Positions 9,008 to 18,037 of a stretch of DNA of 64,000 nt are shown in pieces. Below the pieces are notes generated by a model. The model saw only the letters and a program-made list of their open reading frames with translations, was not told where the DNA came from and did no database searches. The first letter of the stretch is position 1. Every line of letters begins with the position of its first letter. The stretch is from positions 1,514,501 through 1,578,500 of the forward strand of contig NC_013525.1 of NCBI RefSeq assembly GCF_000025005.1, read 5' to 3'. The position numbers and the translations under genes are program-made. This DNA is from Thermobaculum terrenum ATCC BAA-798 (GTDB lineage Bacteria > Chloroflexota > Chloroflexia > Thermobaculales > Thermobaculaceae).

Positions 9008-10759
9008 ATGCTCTTTTCAAAACTCGCGGAATATTTTGAACAATTGGACCATACTACAAGCAGAAACACTTTGGTAGCCATTTTGGCCGACTTGTACTCC
9101 CAATGTGACCAGTCCGAAGTGCGACCAATCACTTACCTACTACAGGGCAGGCTTGCGCCTTTCTTTAAGCCTATCGAGATAGGCATGGGAATAAACTACG
9201 TTGCAGACGCTATTGGCAAAGCTTTTGGTGTGGACAGAAAGCACGTTATGCAAGTGTTTGACAGAGTTGGGGATATTGGCACAGCGGCTCGCCAGGTGCA
9301 GCAGGAAGCGGGAAAAGAGCTGTCCATGGAAGAAACCCCAACAGTCTTGGAAATATTCAATCAACTTATGGCTATAAGTCAGGTATCTGGCCAAGGTAGC
9401 ATTGAGAAGAAGATAGGCATGTTTGCGGATATATTACAGAAGTTGGATCCTAGATCGGTGACTTACATATGCAGAATACCAGTAGGCACTTTAAGGTTGG
9501 GAGTAGGAGATCCAACTATTCTGGATGCTCTATCTTTCGCCAAGAGCGGGGATAAGAGCCTGCGCAAACCTCTAGAAAGGGCCTATAACGAAACCTCAGA
9601 TCTCGGACTCATAGCTGAGACTCTATGGAAGGATGGTATAGAGGGCGTAGAGAAACTATCTATTATGCCCGGTAATCCAGTAAGACCAGCTCTGGCCGAG
9701 AGGCTCCCTACTCCCGAAGCCATAATCAACAGGATGGGACAATGTGCTGTTGAGAAGAAATACGATGGTTTCCGATGCCAGGTACACAAAATAGGAAACG
9801 AGGTGAAGATATTTTCCAGGAATCTTGAGGACATGACGGGGATGTTCCCTGAAATCACCAGCGGCACTCTAGCCATGGTGGATGCGGAAACTGCCATTTT
9901 TGAAGGAGAGGCCCTTGCCTATCACCCCTTATCTGGAGAGTTTCTCCCGTTTCAAGTCACTACAAAGCGAAGAAGAAAGCACAAGATAGAAGAAGCGGCT
10001 CAAGAACTCCCTTTAAAGTTGTTTGCTTTCGACATTCTCTACAAGAATGGTGAAAACTTGATGGGGATGAAATATGTAGATCGAAGGGAGATACTAGCAA
10101 ATACCATTAAGGGAGAAGACTCTCTTATCGTTTCCGACTGGGTCATAGCGGATAACGTCGAGAAGCTGATGGAGGTTTTCAACGAGGCAATAGAAAGTGG
10201 CCTTGAAGGTATAGTCGCCAAGAGGTTAGATTCCCCTTATCAGGCAGGAGCAAGGAACTTTAACTGGGTAAAGCTCAAAAGAACTCACGCAGGGCAACTC
10301 CAAGACACTGTGGACTGCGTCATTGTAGGCTACATCTATGGCAGAGGGAAAAGAGCACAGCTCGGTGCGGGAGCATTATTGGTTGCCGTTTATAACCCAG
10401 ACAAGGATACCTTCCAAACCATCACTAAGATAGGCACAGGACTAACTGACGAAGAATGGAAGGAAGTCGTAGAAAGATGTAAACCCTATGTCACAGAAGA
10501 AAAGCCGGCTCGAGTAGAAAGTATAATTCAGCCAAGCGTGTGGGTGGAGCCCGCGGTAGTTATAGAGGTACTCGCGGACGAAATCACAAGATCCCCTGTG
10601 CACACAGCAGGTATGAACGGAGAGAAGCAAGGTTATGCCCTTAGGTTCCCTCGCCTAGTGAGCTTTAGAGAGTCAGACAAGAGACCTGAAGATGCCACCA
10701 CGGTACAAGAGATAATAGAAATGTATCAACAACAGGCGATCAAACAAGTTGCTTCATAA
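9008..10759 (+). CDS. lig: ATP-dependent DNA ligase, archaeal type
   Basis: About 583 residues, the size of archaeal/eukaryotic ligase I rather than bacterial NAD-dependent LigA. It has an N-terminal DNA-binding domain (about 1-220), an adenylation domain with motif I EKKYDGFRCQ carrying the AMP-accepting Lys (about residue 251), motif III/IIIa EGEALAYHP, motif IV GLEGIVAKRLDSPYQ, motif V FNWVKLKR, and a C-terminal OB domain. The family seals nicks via an enzyme-adenylate. I choose the ATG at 9008 because GGAGG at 8998-9002 is its ribosome site; the upstream in-frame TTG at 8996 overlaps that site. An aminopeptidase gene follows by 25 bases. Confidence 0.95.
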   Translation: MLFSKLAEYFEQLDHTTSRNTLVAILADLYSQCDQSEVRPITYLLQGRLAPFFKPIEIGMGINYVADAIGKAFGVDRKHVMQVFDRVGDIGTAARQVQQEAGKELSMEETPTVLEIFNQLMAISQVSGQGSIEKKIGMFADILQKLDPRSVTYICRIPVGTLRLGVGDPTILDALSFAKSGDKSLRKPLERAYNETSDLGLIAETLWKDGIEGVEKLSIMPGNPVRPALAERLPTPEAIINRMGQCAVEKKYDGFRCQVHKIGNEVKIFSRNLEDMTGMFPEITSGTLAMVDAETAIFEGEALAYHPLSGEFLPFQVTTKRRRKHKIEEAAQELPLKLFAFDILYKNGENLMGMKYVDRREILANTIKGEDSLIVSDWVIADNVEKLMEVFNEAIESGLEGIVAKRLDSPYQAGARNFNWVKLKRTHAGQLQDTVDCVIVGYIYGRGKRAQLGAGALLVAVYNPDKDTFQTITKIGTGLTDEEWKEVVERCKPYVTEEKPARVESIIQPSVWVEPAVVIEVLADEITRSPVHTAGMNGEKQGYALRFPRLVSFRESDKRPEDATTVQEIIEMYQQQAIKQVAS

Positions 10760-10784
10760 ACTATGTTGCTTGAGGTGATGTATC

Positions 10785-11888
10785 ATGACGGACCCGAGAC
10801 ATCAGAAGTTAGCACAGGTACTTATAAACTACTCGTTAGGTATACAACCCGGAGATAAGCTTATAATCACTGCTCCTGCTGCAGCCGCTCCCCTTGTAAA
10901 AGAAGCTTACAGAGAGGCTATCAGAGCTGGTGCACACGTTATGACCAGGATAACTATAGATGGCCTAGCCGAGATAAGGTTCCGTGAAAGCAGCGACGAG
11001 CAGTTGAGGTTCGTGCTCGAACCCGAGAGACAGGAGATAGAATACTTCGATGCTATGCTAAGGATAATGGCGGATGAGAATACCAAGTCTCTAACCAATG
11101 TCGATCCCAACAAGCTAGCCATCGCCCAGCAAGCCCGAACAGATATCATGAGGAGATATCTTGAGAGAGCCGCAACGGGTGAGCTCAGATGGTGCCTGAC
11201 TCTGTACCCTACACATGCATATGCTCAGGATGCAGAGATGTCCCTAGAGGAATATGAAAACTTTGTGTTTAACGCAGGATTAATCCATCACGATAACCCA
11301 TCTGAATCGTGGCAGCAGATATCAAAAAAGCAACAAGAAATCGTGAAGCTGCTCGAAAGCCATGATGAAATACATATCGTTGGGAATGATATTGATCTCC
11401 GCTATCGAGTGGGTGGGAGAAAATGGATAAGTGCAGACGGCAAGCACAACTTCCCAGACGGAGAAGTATTCACCGGACCTATTGAGGATTCGGTAAATGG
11501 TCATATAAGGTTCAGTTATCCAGCCGTATACAACGGAAGGGAAGTAGAAAACGTGAGGCTCACCTTCCAGGACGGCAAGGTTGTAGAGGCCACTGCTTCC
11601 CGTGGGGAGGATTTGCTGAACTCAATGCTAAACGTCGATGAGGGAGCTAGAAGAGTCGGCGAAGTAGCCTTCGGACTAAACTACGATATCCAGAAGTTCA
11701 CTCGTAACATACTCTTTGACGAAAAGATAGGTGGAACAATGCATATGGCCCTTGGAAGGGCCTATCCTGAAACGGGTGGGACCAATGCATCTGCCATACA
11801 CTGGGATATGATCGCAGACCTGACTGATGCTAAGGTCTACGCCGACGGAGAGCTCATATACGAAAATAGGAAGTTCAAGATCTGGTAG
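10785..11888 (+). CDS. M29-family aminopeptidase
   Basis: A 367-residue metallo-aminopeptidase of the M29 (aminopeptidase T/AmpS/PepS) family, which removes N-terminal residues from peptides in the cytosol using two metal ions. The family-typical N-terminus (KLAQVLINYSLGIQPGDKLII), the substrate-side segment GRKWISADGKHNFPDGEVFTGP, and the C-terminal metal-binding region (RRVGEVAFGLN, HMALGRAYPETGG, SAIHWDMIADL) are visible. The ATG start follows a GAGGTGA ribosome site. It is probably co-transcribed with the ligase gene and is followed at once by a strong hairpin. Confidence 0.94.
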   Translation: MTDPRHQKLAQVLINYSLGIQPGDKLIITAPAAAAPLVKEAYREAIRAGAHVMTRITIDGLAEIRFRESSDEQLRFVLEPERQEIEYFDAMLRIMADENTKSLTNVDPNKLAIAQQARTDIMRRYLERAATGELRWCLTLYPTHAYAQDAEMSLEEYENFVFNAGLIHHDNPSESWQQISKKQQEIVKLLESHDEIHIVGNDIDLRYRVGGRKWISADGKHNFPDGEVFTGPIEDSVNGHIRFSYPAVYNGREVENVRLTFQDGKVVEATASRGEDLLNSMLNVDEGARRVGEVAFGLNYDIQKFTRNILFDEKIGGTMHMALGRAYPETGGTNASAIHWDMIADLTDAKVYADGELIYENRKFKIW

Positions 11889-11889
11889 A

Positions 11890-11925
11890 GTTGTGCACGG
11901 CAGGATTCTAGCTGCCGTGCACAAC
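11890..11925. terminator. Bidirectional terminator between the aminopeptidase gene and panB
   Basis: A perfect 14-bp stem (GTTGTGCACGGCAG at 11890-11903 with its complement at 11912-11925) and 8-base loop fill the 42-base gap between two convergent genes, so it can serve both. Confidence 0.8.
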
Positions 11926-11930
11926 AATAA

Positions 11931-12785
11931 CTAACTCAAAGCTTGCTGGAATTTGTTGAGCTCCTCAGGGCTCAATGAATAGGAATGCTCCTCGTCGGGA
12001 AACTTTCTACTCTTTACATCCTCTTTGTACATACAGAAGCCCTTCAGTATATGCTTAGACAGGTCAACGTATCGTTTGGCAAACTTAGGTAGTGATCTTT
12101 GACTCAAGCCAAATATATCGTGGAAGACTAATACTTGGCCATCGCAATAAGGGCCAGCTCCAATGCCGATGGTGGGTATCTCCAAGCGCTCTGTGATAGC
12201 TTTGGCCACAGGTGCAGGCACAGCCTCGAGAACAAGAGCGAATATGCCTGCATCTTGAAGAGCTAAAGCCTCATTCAAGAGCCTCAAGGCAGAGCCAGAA
12301 TCTCTCCCTTGTACCCTGTAACCTCCAAGCAACGAGAATGACTGAGGAGTAAGACCTATATGCCCCATTACTGGTATGCCTGCGGCTATTATGGCCTTAA
12401 TCCTTGAAAGCACTGCCGTGCCGCCCTCGAGCTTTACCGCATCGACTTCAGCATCCCTCATAAAGGCACCAGCATTCAAAACCGCATCTCTATCGGAGGG
12501 CTGATAGGACATATAGGGCATGTCGCCCACAATCAGAGCCCTTTCAGTTGCCTTCGAAACAGCTCTAGAATGGCTTATCATCTCGTCCATACTTACCTGT
12601 AAGGTATGTTCGTACCCAAGGACATTGTTACCAATGGAATCGCCTACTAGTATGACGTCTATACCAGCCCTATCAGCCAATAGGGCAGTTGGATAGTCAT
12701 ACGCAGTTACCATTACTATGGGTTCATCTTTTTGCTTCAAACGTATTAGGTCCTGAATGGTAACTTTATGAAGGGTAGATGACAT
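11931..12785 (-). CDS. panB: 3-methyl-2-oxobutanoate hydroxymethyltransferase PanB
   Basis: About 284 residues, the normal PanB length. The enzyme adds a hydroxymethyl group from methylenetetrahydrofolate to 2-oxoisovalerate, giving ketopantoate for pantothenate and CoA. Motifs: VTAYDYPTALLADRAGID, VGDSIGNNVLGYEHT (metal-binding Asp), AVKLEGG, MGHIGLTPQS, IGIGAGPYCDGQVLV. The start is the ATG at 12785, preceded by GGGAGGA; a longer reading to 12929 adds 48 residues that do not resemble PanB. panC and panD are not in the window. It is divergent from rlmN. Confidence 0.96.
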   Translation of the reverse strand: MSSTLHKVTIQDLIRLKQKDEPIVMVTAYDYPTALLADRAGIDVILVGDSIGNNVLGYEHTLQVSMDEMISHSRAVSKATERALIVGDMPYMSYQPSDRDAVLNAGAFMRDAEVDAVKLEGGTAVLSRIKAIIAAGIPVMGHIGLTPQSFSLLGGYRVQGRDSGSALRLLNEALALQDAGIFALVLEAVPAPVAKAITERLEIPTIGIGAGPYCDGQVLVFHDIFGLSQRSLPKFAKRYVDLSKHILKGFCMYKEDVKSRKFPDEEHSYSLSPEELNKFQQALS

Positions 12786-12905
12786 CACCTGTTCCTCCCA
12801 AAGTAGTACCTGCCATAAAATGGTCAAGTCCAGTTGCAATGTATCAAGTAAGGAAATAAGTGTAAAGGATATAAAGTGCTTAGAAATTATCCAAGTGCTA
12901 TACGA

Positions 12906-12911
12906 TATAAT
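12906..12911 (+). promoter_or_regulatory. -10 box directly before rlmN (leaderless-type promoter)
   Basis: A perfect TATAAT ends 6 bases before the rlmN ATG at 12918, so transcription should begin at or within a base or two of the start codon. No ribosome-binding sequence precedes that ATG. A convincing -35 box is not evident at the expected place (12883-12888). Confidence 0.6.
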
Positions 12912-12917
12912 TGCTCG

Positions 12918-14033
12918 ATGAGCATGCACTCAGCACTTGGCATCGCCAAAAACAAAAATCACAAGCCAGCTAAATCCTTGCTTGATCTTTCATTACAGGA
13001 ACTGCGTGAATGGATCAGGCTGAGGGATTACCCAGAATACAGGGCAGTTCAGGTATGGCAGGCCATCTATAGGCAGCTAGAAGTCGATCCGGAGAAAATG
13101 ACTAGTCTGCCAAAGGCCCTTAGAGAGGTGCTAAGTGCAGAGTTCCCATTCCCTAACATCACTCCCGTTAGGACGTTCGTAGCCGATGGAGGTGATACCG
13201 AAAAAGTCCTGTTCCAACTTGAAGATGGTAACGCTATCGAAAGCGTTCTAATGGAATATATGGATGGTAGGGCTACGGTCTGCGTAAGCTCGCAAGCGGG
13301 ATGCGCTATTGGATGCACATTCTGTGCTACTGGCTTAGGAGGTTTCTATAGAAATCTCTCCGCAGGTGAAATAGTCTATCAAATCCTGTACTTCTCGAAA
13401 AAGCTTCGTGATAAAGGCAAGAGGCTCACAAACATTGTGTACATGGGTATGGGGGAGCCCCTAGCTAACCTAGACGCCGTCTGGCGATCTGTGGAGAATT
13501 TGCACGAACCCACTGGCATGAACTTTAGTGCGCGCAGGATCACTATATCCACTGCAGGACTGGTTCATCAGATAGATAGATTTCCACCAACTGATCTTCA
13601 GGTGAACCTAGCTATATCGCTCCATGCACCTAACGATGACCTACGCACAAGTATCATGCCTATCAATCGCAGGTGGCCTATATCAGAGTTGATAGCCTCT
13701 GCCAAAAGATATGTCGAGAGAACTCATAGGAGGATTACCTTCGAATACGTACTTATAGCTGGCTGTAACAGCTCCAAAGAACACGCAAGAGATTTATCAA
13801 ACCTGTTACGAGGACTGCTCTGCCACGTGAACCTGATCCCTCTCAATAGAGTACCAGGGAGTCCTTTCGAGCCTCCTTCAACCGAGGAGGTAAATACTTT
13901 CAGAGACATACTGCTAAGTGCGGGGATCCCATGCACAGTGAGACTAGAAAGAGGTGCAGATATTCTGGCAGCATGCGGCCAACTAAGAATGGAGCATTCA
14001 CTTCATGATGCAGCTATACCTAGACACATATAG
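12918..14033 (+). CDS. rlmN: Dual-specificity RNA methyltransferase RlmN
   Basis: About 371 residues. A radical-SAM enzyme that methylates C2 of A2503 in 23S rRNA (and A37 of some tRNAs). It shows the cluster-binding CxxxCxxC motif in [32 protein letters not shown], the EYVLIAGCN segment, and the C-terminal LAACGQL containing the conserved resolving Cys. I choose the ATG at 12918, just behind the TATAAT box; the reading from 12876 would contain that promoter. The 3' end overlaps larC by 29 bases. Confidence 0.95.
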   Translation: MSMHSALGIAKNKNHKPAKSLLDLSLQELREWIRLRDYPEYRAVQVWQAIYRQLEVDPEKMTSLPKALREVLSAEFPFPNITPVRTFVADGGDTEKVLFQLEDGNAIESVLMEYMDGRATVCVSSQAGCAIGCTFCATGLGGFYRNLSAGEIVYQILYFSKKLRDKGKRLTNIVYMGMGEPLANLDAVWRSVENLHEPTGMNFSARRITISTAGLVHQIDRFPPTDLQVNLAISLHAPNDDLRTSIMPINRRWPISELIASAKRYVERTHRRITFEYVLIAGCNSSKEHARDLSNLLRGLLCHVNLIPLNRVPGSPFEPPSTEEVNTFRDILLSAGIPCTVRLERGADILAACGQLRMEHSLHDAAIPRHI

Positions 14034-15219
14034 TGGCATTAGCGGAGATATGTTTCTTGGAGCGCTGTTAGATCTAGGCGCCGACGCAAACGCCCTGAAT
14101 GAACAGCTTCAATCCCTGGATCTGGGTAACTGGAATCTAAGGATAGAGAAGACAACGCGATCAGGCATAAACGGAACTAAGATAGAAGTTGAGTATTCAG
14201 AGCAGCATACCCACAGAAACTTTCAAGACATAGCCAAGATAATCACAGAATCTAATCTTCCGGACAACGTCAAGAATAAAGCCATAGATATCTTTCACCT
14301 AATCGCTCAGTCTGAAGCCAAAGTACACGGCACATCGGTAGATGAAATACACTTTCACGAAGTCGGAGCTATAGACTCGATAATAGATGTAGTAGGCACG
14401 TGCCTAGCGCTGCATCTTCTAGAGATAGATCAGATTTACTGTTCAAGCTTACCTTTAGGAGATGGCTTCGTATCTACAAGTCACGGAAAACTACCGGTAC
14501 CTGCACCTGCTACTTTGGAAATCCTCAGTACTTGTAATGCCAGAGTTACGTTTGAAAAGGGCTCGGGCGAGATGGTAACTCCTACAGGAGCAGCCCTTGT
14601 AGCCAGGCTAGCTCATTTTGATATACCCACTAATGTCAAGGTCCGTAAAATAGGTTACGGATTTGGCTCACGTCATCTCCCTTGGCCCAATGCATTGAGA
14701 GCTATACTGCTTGAGAGGGATGAACCCTCATCAGCATATAGCACTTATGAAGTAGACGAAGTAGTCATAATAGAGACAAATATTGATGACCTATCTCCTG
14801 AATTGACTTCTTACATGCAGTCGAAACTGCTTCGTAGCGGGGCTCTGGATGTCTGGATCTCTCCGGTAATTATGAAGAAAGGTAGATACGGACATATAAT
14901 AAGCGTCCTAACGACAGAAGAAAATGCACTAGAGATTACGAATTTGCTCCTAAGGGAGACTACAACTCTTGGCGTAAGAGAGAGCCGTCTCAAAAGAGTA
15001 AAAGCTCACAGAGAGATAAGAGAGATAGATACTAAATTAGGCAAAATCAGATTAAAGTTGAAATTGATAGATGGCAAAGTGCATCAGGCTAAGCCTGAGT
15101 ACGAGGACTGTGCCTCATTAGCCCAAAAGCATAACATGTCTATAGATCAGGTCTATGATTTAGCTAACATGGAAGCAAGAAAAATTATAGGGAAGGAGAT
15201 TGAAAATTTATGCCTCTAG
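14005..15219 (+). CDS. larC: LarC-like nickel-pincer cofactor protein (DUF111)
   Basis: A 404-residue single reading frame with the LarC signatures: N-terminal [22 protein letters not shown], the [16 protein letters not shown] block, and the [14 protein letters not shown] segment. In lactate racemase maturation, LarC is a CTP-dependent nickel insertase completing the pincer nucleotide; many genomes carry homologues without a racemase. In Lactobacillus the gene is split by a frameshift, but here it is continuous. It overlaps rlmN upstream and the PurE gene downstream (10 bases). No larA or larE is in the window, so the substrate context is unproven. Confidence 0.9.
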   Translation: MMQLYLDTYSGISGDMFLGALLDLGADANALNEQLQSLDLGNWNLRIEKTTRSGINGTKIEVEYSEQHTHRNFQDIAKIITESNLPDNVKNKAIDIFHLIAQSEAKVHGTSVDEIHFHEVGAIDSIIDVVGTCLALHLLEIDQIYCSSLPLGDGFVSTSHGKLPVPAPATLEILSTCNARVTFEKGSGEMVTPTGAALVARLAHFDIPTNVKVRKIGYGFGSRHLPWPNALRAILLERDEPSSAYSTYEVDEVVIIETNIDDLSPELTSYMQSKLLRSGALDVWISPVIMKKGRYGHIISVLTTEENALEITNLLLRETTTLGVRESRLKRVKAHREIREIDTKLGKIRLKLKLIDGKVHQAKPEYEDCASLAQKHNMSIDQVYDLANMEARKIIGKEIENLCL

Positions 15220-15668
15220 TTTCCGTGCTAATGGGTAGTGAATCAGATAGATCTTATATGCAGGAAACAATGGATACTCTTGAACAGATGGGTATAGAAG
15301 GAGAGCTTAAGGTAATATCCGCCCATCGCCAGCCCAACAAGCTTAGGGAATACATATCACAGGCAACAGCAAACGGTGTAGAGCTGTTTATAGCAGGAGC
15401 TGGTGCGGCTGCACACCTGCCAGGAGTTATAGCTTCCCTCACAACAAAACCCGTTATCGGCATTCCTCTGCCCACAAGCGATCTCAAAGGTCAAGACTCC
15501 CTCTACGCTATAGTCCAGATGCCCGCAGGCGTACCAGTGGCCACCGTGGCGATAGGAAAGGCAGGCGCCAGAAATGCAGCTTATCTGGCGGCACAAATCC
15601 TTGGGATCAAATACCCTGAAATAGCTGAGAAATATAACGAGTACAGAAGACAGCTTGCCGAGAGATAG
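15210..15668 (+). CDS. purE: PurE-type N5-carboxyaminoimidazole ribonucleotide mutase
   Basis: A 152-residue protein matching class I PurE: VLMGSESDRSYMQETMDTL, ISAHRQPNKL, ELFIAGAGAAAHLPGVIA, PVIGIPLPTSDLKGQDSLYA, MPAGVPVATVAIGKAGARNAA. PurE moves the carboxyl group on N5-CAIR to give CAIR in purine synthesis. The usual SAHRTP motif reads SAHRQP. The ATG overlaps the larC end by 10 bases and has AAGGAG 11 bases upstream. LarB, a partner of LarC, has a PurE-like domain but is normally about 100 residues longer, so I keep PurE; purH and purN converge just downstream. Confidence 0.88.
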   Translation: MPLVSVLMGSESDRSYMQETMDTLEQMGIEGELKVISAHRQPNKLREYISQATANGVELFIAGAGAAAHLPGVIASLTTKPVIGIPLPTSDLKGQDSLYAIVQMPAGVPVATVAIGKAGARNAAYLAAQILGIKYPEIAEKYNEYRRQLAER

Positions 15669-15684
15669 CTCTCATTATCAGCTG

Positions 15685-15720
15685 CATAGATCGGGAGGGA
15701 GTAATCCCTCCCGATCTATG
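15685..15720. terminator. Bidirectional terminator between purE and purH
   Basis: A perfect 16-bp stem (15685-15700 with 15705-15720, core GATCGGGAGGGA) and a GTAA tetraloop lie between convergent genes. A T-rich stretch follows on the plus strand. Confidence 0.85.
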
Positions 15721-15748
15721 CTTTACTTAATTTCATTATTTCATTTCT

Positions 15749-17299
15749 TTAGTGCTTGAAATGACGGGTGCCCGTAAAGACCATGGCTATGCCGTGCTTG
15801 TTAGCAGCACGTATTACTTCTTCATCCCTGATAGAGCCACCTGGTTGTATGACTGCAGTTACTCCCCCCTTAGCAGCTTCCTCTATGCCATCTGGGAACG
15901 GGAAGAAAGCATCACTGGCCATAACGCTGCCCTCTGCCCTTGGACCAGCCTTCTCTACTGCATGCCTCACTGCATCAACCCGACTTGTTTGACCTGAACC
16001 TACACCCACCATGGAGAGATCCTTTGCTAGAACTATAGCATTAGACCTTACATGCTCTACTGCACGCCATGCAAATAACAAGTCAGTTGTCTCTTCAAGT
16101 GTAGGTTGACGCTCCGTGACCACCCTGGTAGTCACCTCATCAGGAGATACCGCGTCCATGGTTTGCGCGAGGAACCCTCCGTTTATTCTCCTCCAATCAA
16201 GAGTCCAAGGAGTTAGAGGCTCCTCCCAGCTGGGCTTCATTTCGCCCACCTCTAGTAACCTCAACCTACGCTTCTTGGAAAAAACCTGCTTGGCTTCCTC
16301 AGTAATAGAAGGAGCAACTATGAGATCAAAATGTGTTTGGGTCATAACTTCCGCCAACCCCGCATCTATTTCGCGATTCACACCTACTATCCCACCAAAA
16401 GCCGATACTGGATCCCCCGCTAGTGCTCGTTCAAAGGCTACTTGTAGATCAGGATTGGTTGCCAACCCACAAGGAATACCATGTTTGATTATGGTGACCG
16501 TTGGCCCTAGAAAGTCAGCAACAACACTAACTGCAGCATATAGGTCCAATATGTTATTAAAAGACAGGTCCCTACCACCTACTTGCCTCAACTTTTGAAC
16601 CAGACCTGTATATCTAGGACTTACTTCAGCATATAAAGCTGCCCTTTGATGAGGGTTCTCTCCATACACCAAATCCTGTACCTTCCGCAAAGGTATAGTG
16701 ACTATGTTGGGGAATAGCTCCTCCTCAGCAGCTAGATAGCGATTTATAAGAGCATCGTAAGCCGATACATGGGCGAAAGCCTTAGCTGCTAGCCACCTGC
16801 GAGTTTGTTGACTCACCTGCCCGTGTTGGGACCACTCCTCCAAAACAGATTGATAATCCTGAGGATCTGTCAAGACCAAAACGTCTACGAAATTCTTTGC
16901 TGCTGCCCTAATGAGTGTAGGTCCGCCTATATCTATGTTCTCTAGTGCTGTAGAGAGATCAGTATTGGGATTAGAAACAGTTTCCTCAAAAGGATAAAGG
17001 TTTACAACTACGATATCTATAGGCTCGATACCAAGTGCTGCTATCTCTTGCATATCATCTGGTCGAGATCTTCTGGCAAGTATACCCCCATGTATCTGAG
17101 GGTGCAGGGTCTTGACTCTCCCCTCCATGATCTCTGGGAAACCAGTGATGTCGGTAACAGATTTGGCAGGAATATCAGCTTCCCTCAACACAGTCAAAGT
17201 CCCACCAGTAGAGAAAATCTCCACCCCTTTGGAAACAAGATCTTTTGCAAGTTCTATAATGCCGGTCTTGTCGGACACGCTTAGAATAGCACGCACCAC
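15749..17299 (-). CDS. purH: Bifunctional AICAR transformylase/IMP cyclohydrolase PurH
   Basis: A 516-residue enzyme catalysing the last two steps of IMP synthesis. The N-terminal MGS-like cyclohydrolase domain has ILSVSDKTGIIELAKDL, STGGT and GRVKTLHPQIHGGILARR. The transformylase domain includes YGENPHQRAALY, IIKHGIPCGLA, DPVSAFGG and VGVGSGQTSRVDA, with the typical end FTGTRHFKH. Both domains are of normal length. It starts one base after the purN stop, so the two genes form an operon. Confidence 0.97.
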   Translation of the reverse strand: MVRAILSVSDKTGIIELAKDLVSKGVEIFSTGGTLTVLREADIPAKSVTDITGFPEIMEGRVKTLHPQIHGGILARRSRPDDMQEIAALGIEPIDIVVVNLYPFEETVSNPNTDLSTALENIDIGGPTLIRAAAKNFVDVLVLTDPQDYQSVLEEWSQHGQVSQQTRRWLAAKAFAHVSAYDALINRYLAAEEELFPNIVTIPLRKVQDLVYGENPHQRAALYAEVSPRYTGLVQKLRQVGGRDLSFNNILDLYAAVSVVADFLGPTVTIIKHGIPCGLATNPDLQVAFERALAGDPVSAFGGIVGVNREIDAGLAEVMTQTHFDLIVAPSITEEAKQVFSKKRRLRLLEVGEMKPSWEEPLTPWTLDWRRINGGFLAQTMDAVSPDEVTTRVVTERQPTLEETTDLLFAWRAVEHVRSNAIVLAKDLSMVGVGSGQTSRVDAVRHAVEKAGPRAEGSVMASDAFFPFPDGIEEAAKGGVTAVIQPGGSIRDEEVIRAANKHGIAMVFTGTRHFKH

Positions 17300-17300
17300 C

Positions 17301-17909
17301 TTACCCCTTGATTAAAACTTTTCCATTCTGAATGGTAAGCCTTCCCTGAGCAAAGAGCCTTATAGCCTCGGGGAGGATTCTATGTTCTTCTCTCAAGATC
17401 CTGTCGGACAGAGATTCCACAGTATCATTCTCAAATACCGGAACTGCTGCCTGTGCGATTATAGGTCCCGCATCAACATCCTCAGTCACAAAGTGTACGG
17501 TACAACCAGAGATCTTCACACCATGCTTTAGGGCCTCGGCTTGAGCGTGGAGGGTTCCTCCAAATGCAGGTAATAGTGAGGGGTGTATGTTGATGATCCT
17601 TCCTTGCCAATGGCGCACAAATTCCTTCGTCAGTATGCGATCATATCCTGCCAGAACAACTAAGCCAACATCCCTGGCAGTAAGCATGTTAGATATTTCC
17701 ATTTGAGCTTCTTTTCTATCATTACCTTTGCGATCAGAACAGACAAATACTTCTATTCCAAAATCATTTGCAATTTGTACGGCCTTAACATCAGGATAAT
17801 TAGACACCACTAGGGAAACCTCAGCTCCCAGTACTCCCTCGCGCTGCCTTTGGAGGATCGCTTCCAAGTTACTGCCCCTGCCAGATACCATGACCGCAAC
17901 TTTGAGCAT
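17301..17909 (-). CDS. purN: Phosphoribosylglycinamide formyltransferase PurN
   Basis: A 202-residue folate-dependent GAR transformylase (third step of purine synthesis). It shows VMVSGRGSNLEAIL, VLAGYDRILT, the active-site run IINIHPSLLPAFGG with the catalytic Asn/His pair, and VHFVTEDVDAGPII holding the catalytic Asp. It is upstream of purH in the same operon. Confidence 0.96.
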   Translation of the reverse strand: MLKVAVMVSGRGSNLEAILQRQREGVLGAEVSLVVSNYPDVKAVQIANDFGIEVFVCSDRKGNDRKEAQMEISNMLTARDVGLVVLAGYDRILTKEFVRHWQGRIINIHPSLLPAFGGTLHAQAEALKHGVKISGCTVHFVTEDVDAGPIIAQAAVPVFENDTVESLSDRILREEHRILPEAIRLFAQGRLTIQNGKVLIKG

Positions 17910-18001
17910 TATCTACCCAACTCCATAGGATCTTTCTCTGCAAGTAAAGATAGCAGAACAACTGCCGAAAACCCAGGATCAGGGCAATTAGTCTAAGAAC
18001 A

Positions 18002-18037
18002 AATCTAGGTCCGGTGACTAGTCACCGGACCTAGATT
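18002..18037 (-). terminator. Perfect 36-bp palindrome at the hflX stop
   Basis: Positions 18002-18037 read the same on both strands (core TCTAGGTCCGGTGACT and its complement, with no spacer). The hflX stop codon lies at 18020-18018, at the palindrome centre, so one arm encodes the last HflX residues (SRSGD). On the minus strand it is followed by the T-rich ATTTGTT, so it should act as a terminator. Confidence 0.75.

Noticed and set aside
15210-15668. LarB as identity for the gene overlapping larC
   Set aside because: It is the length of PurE and lacks the extra N-terminal part of LarB; PurE motifs fit better.
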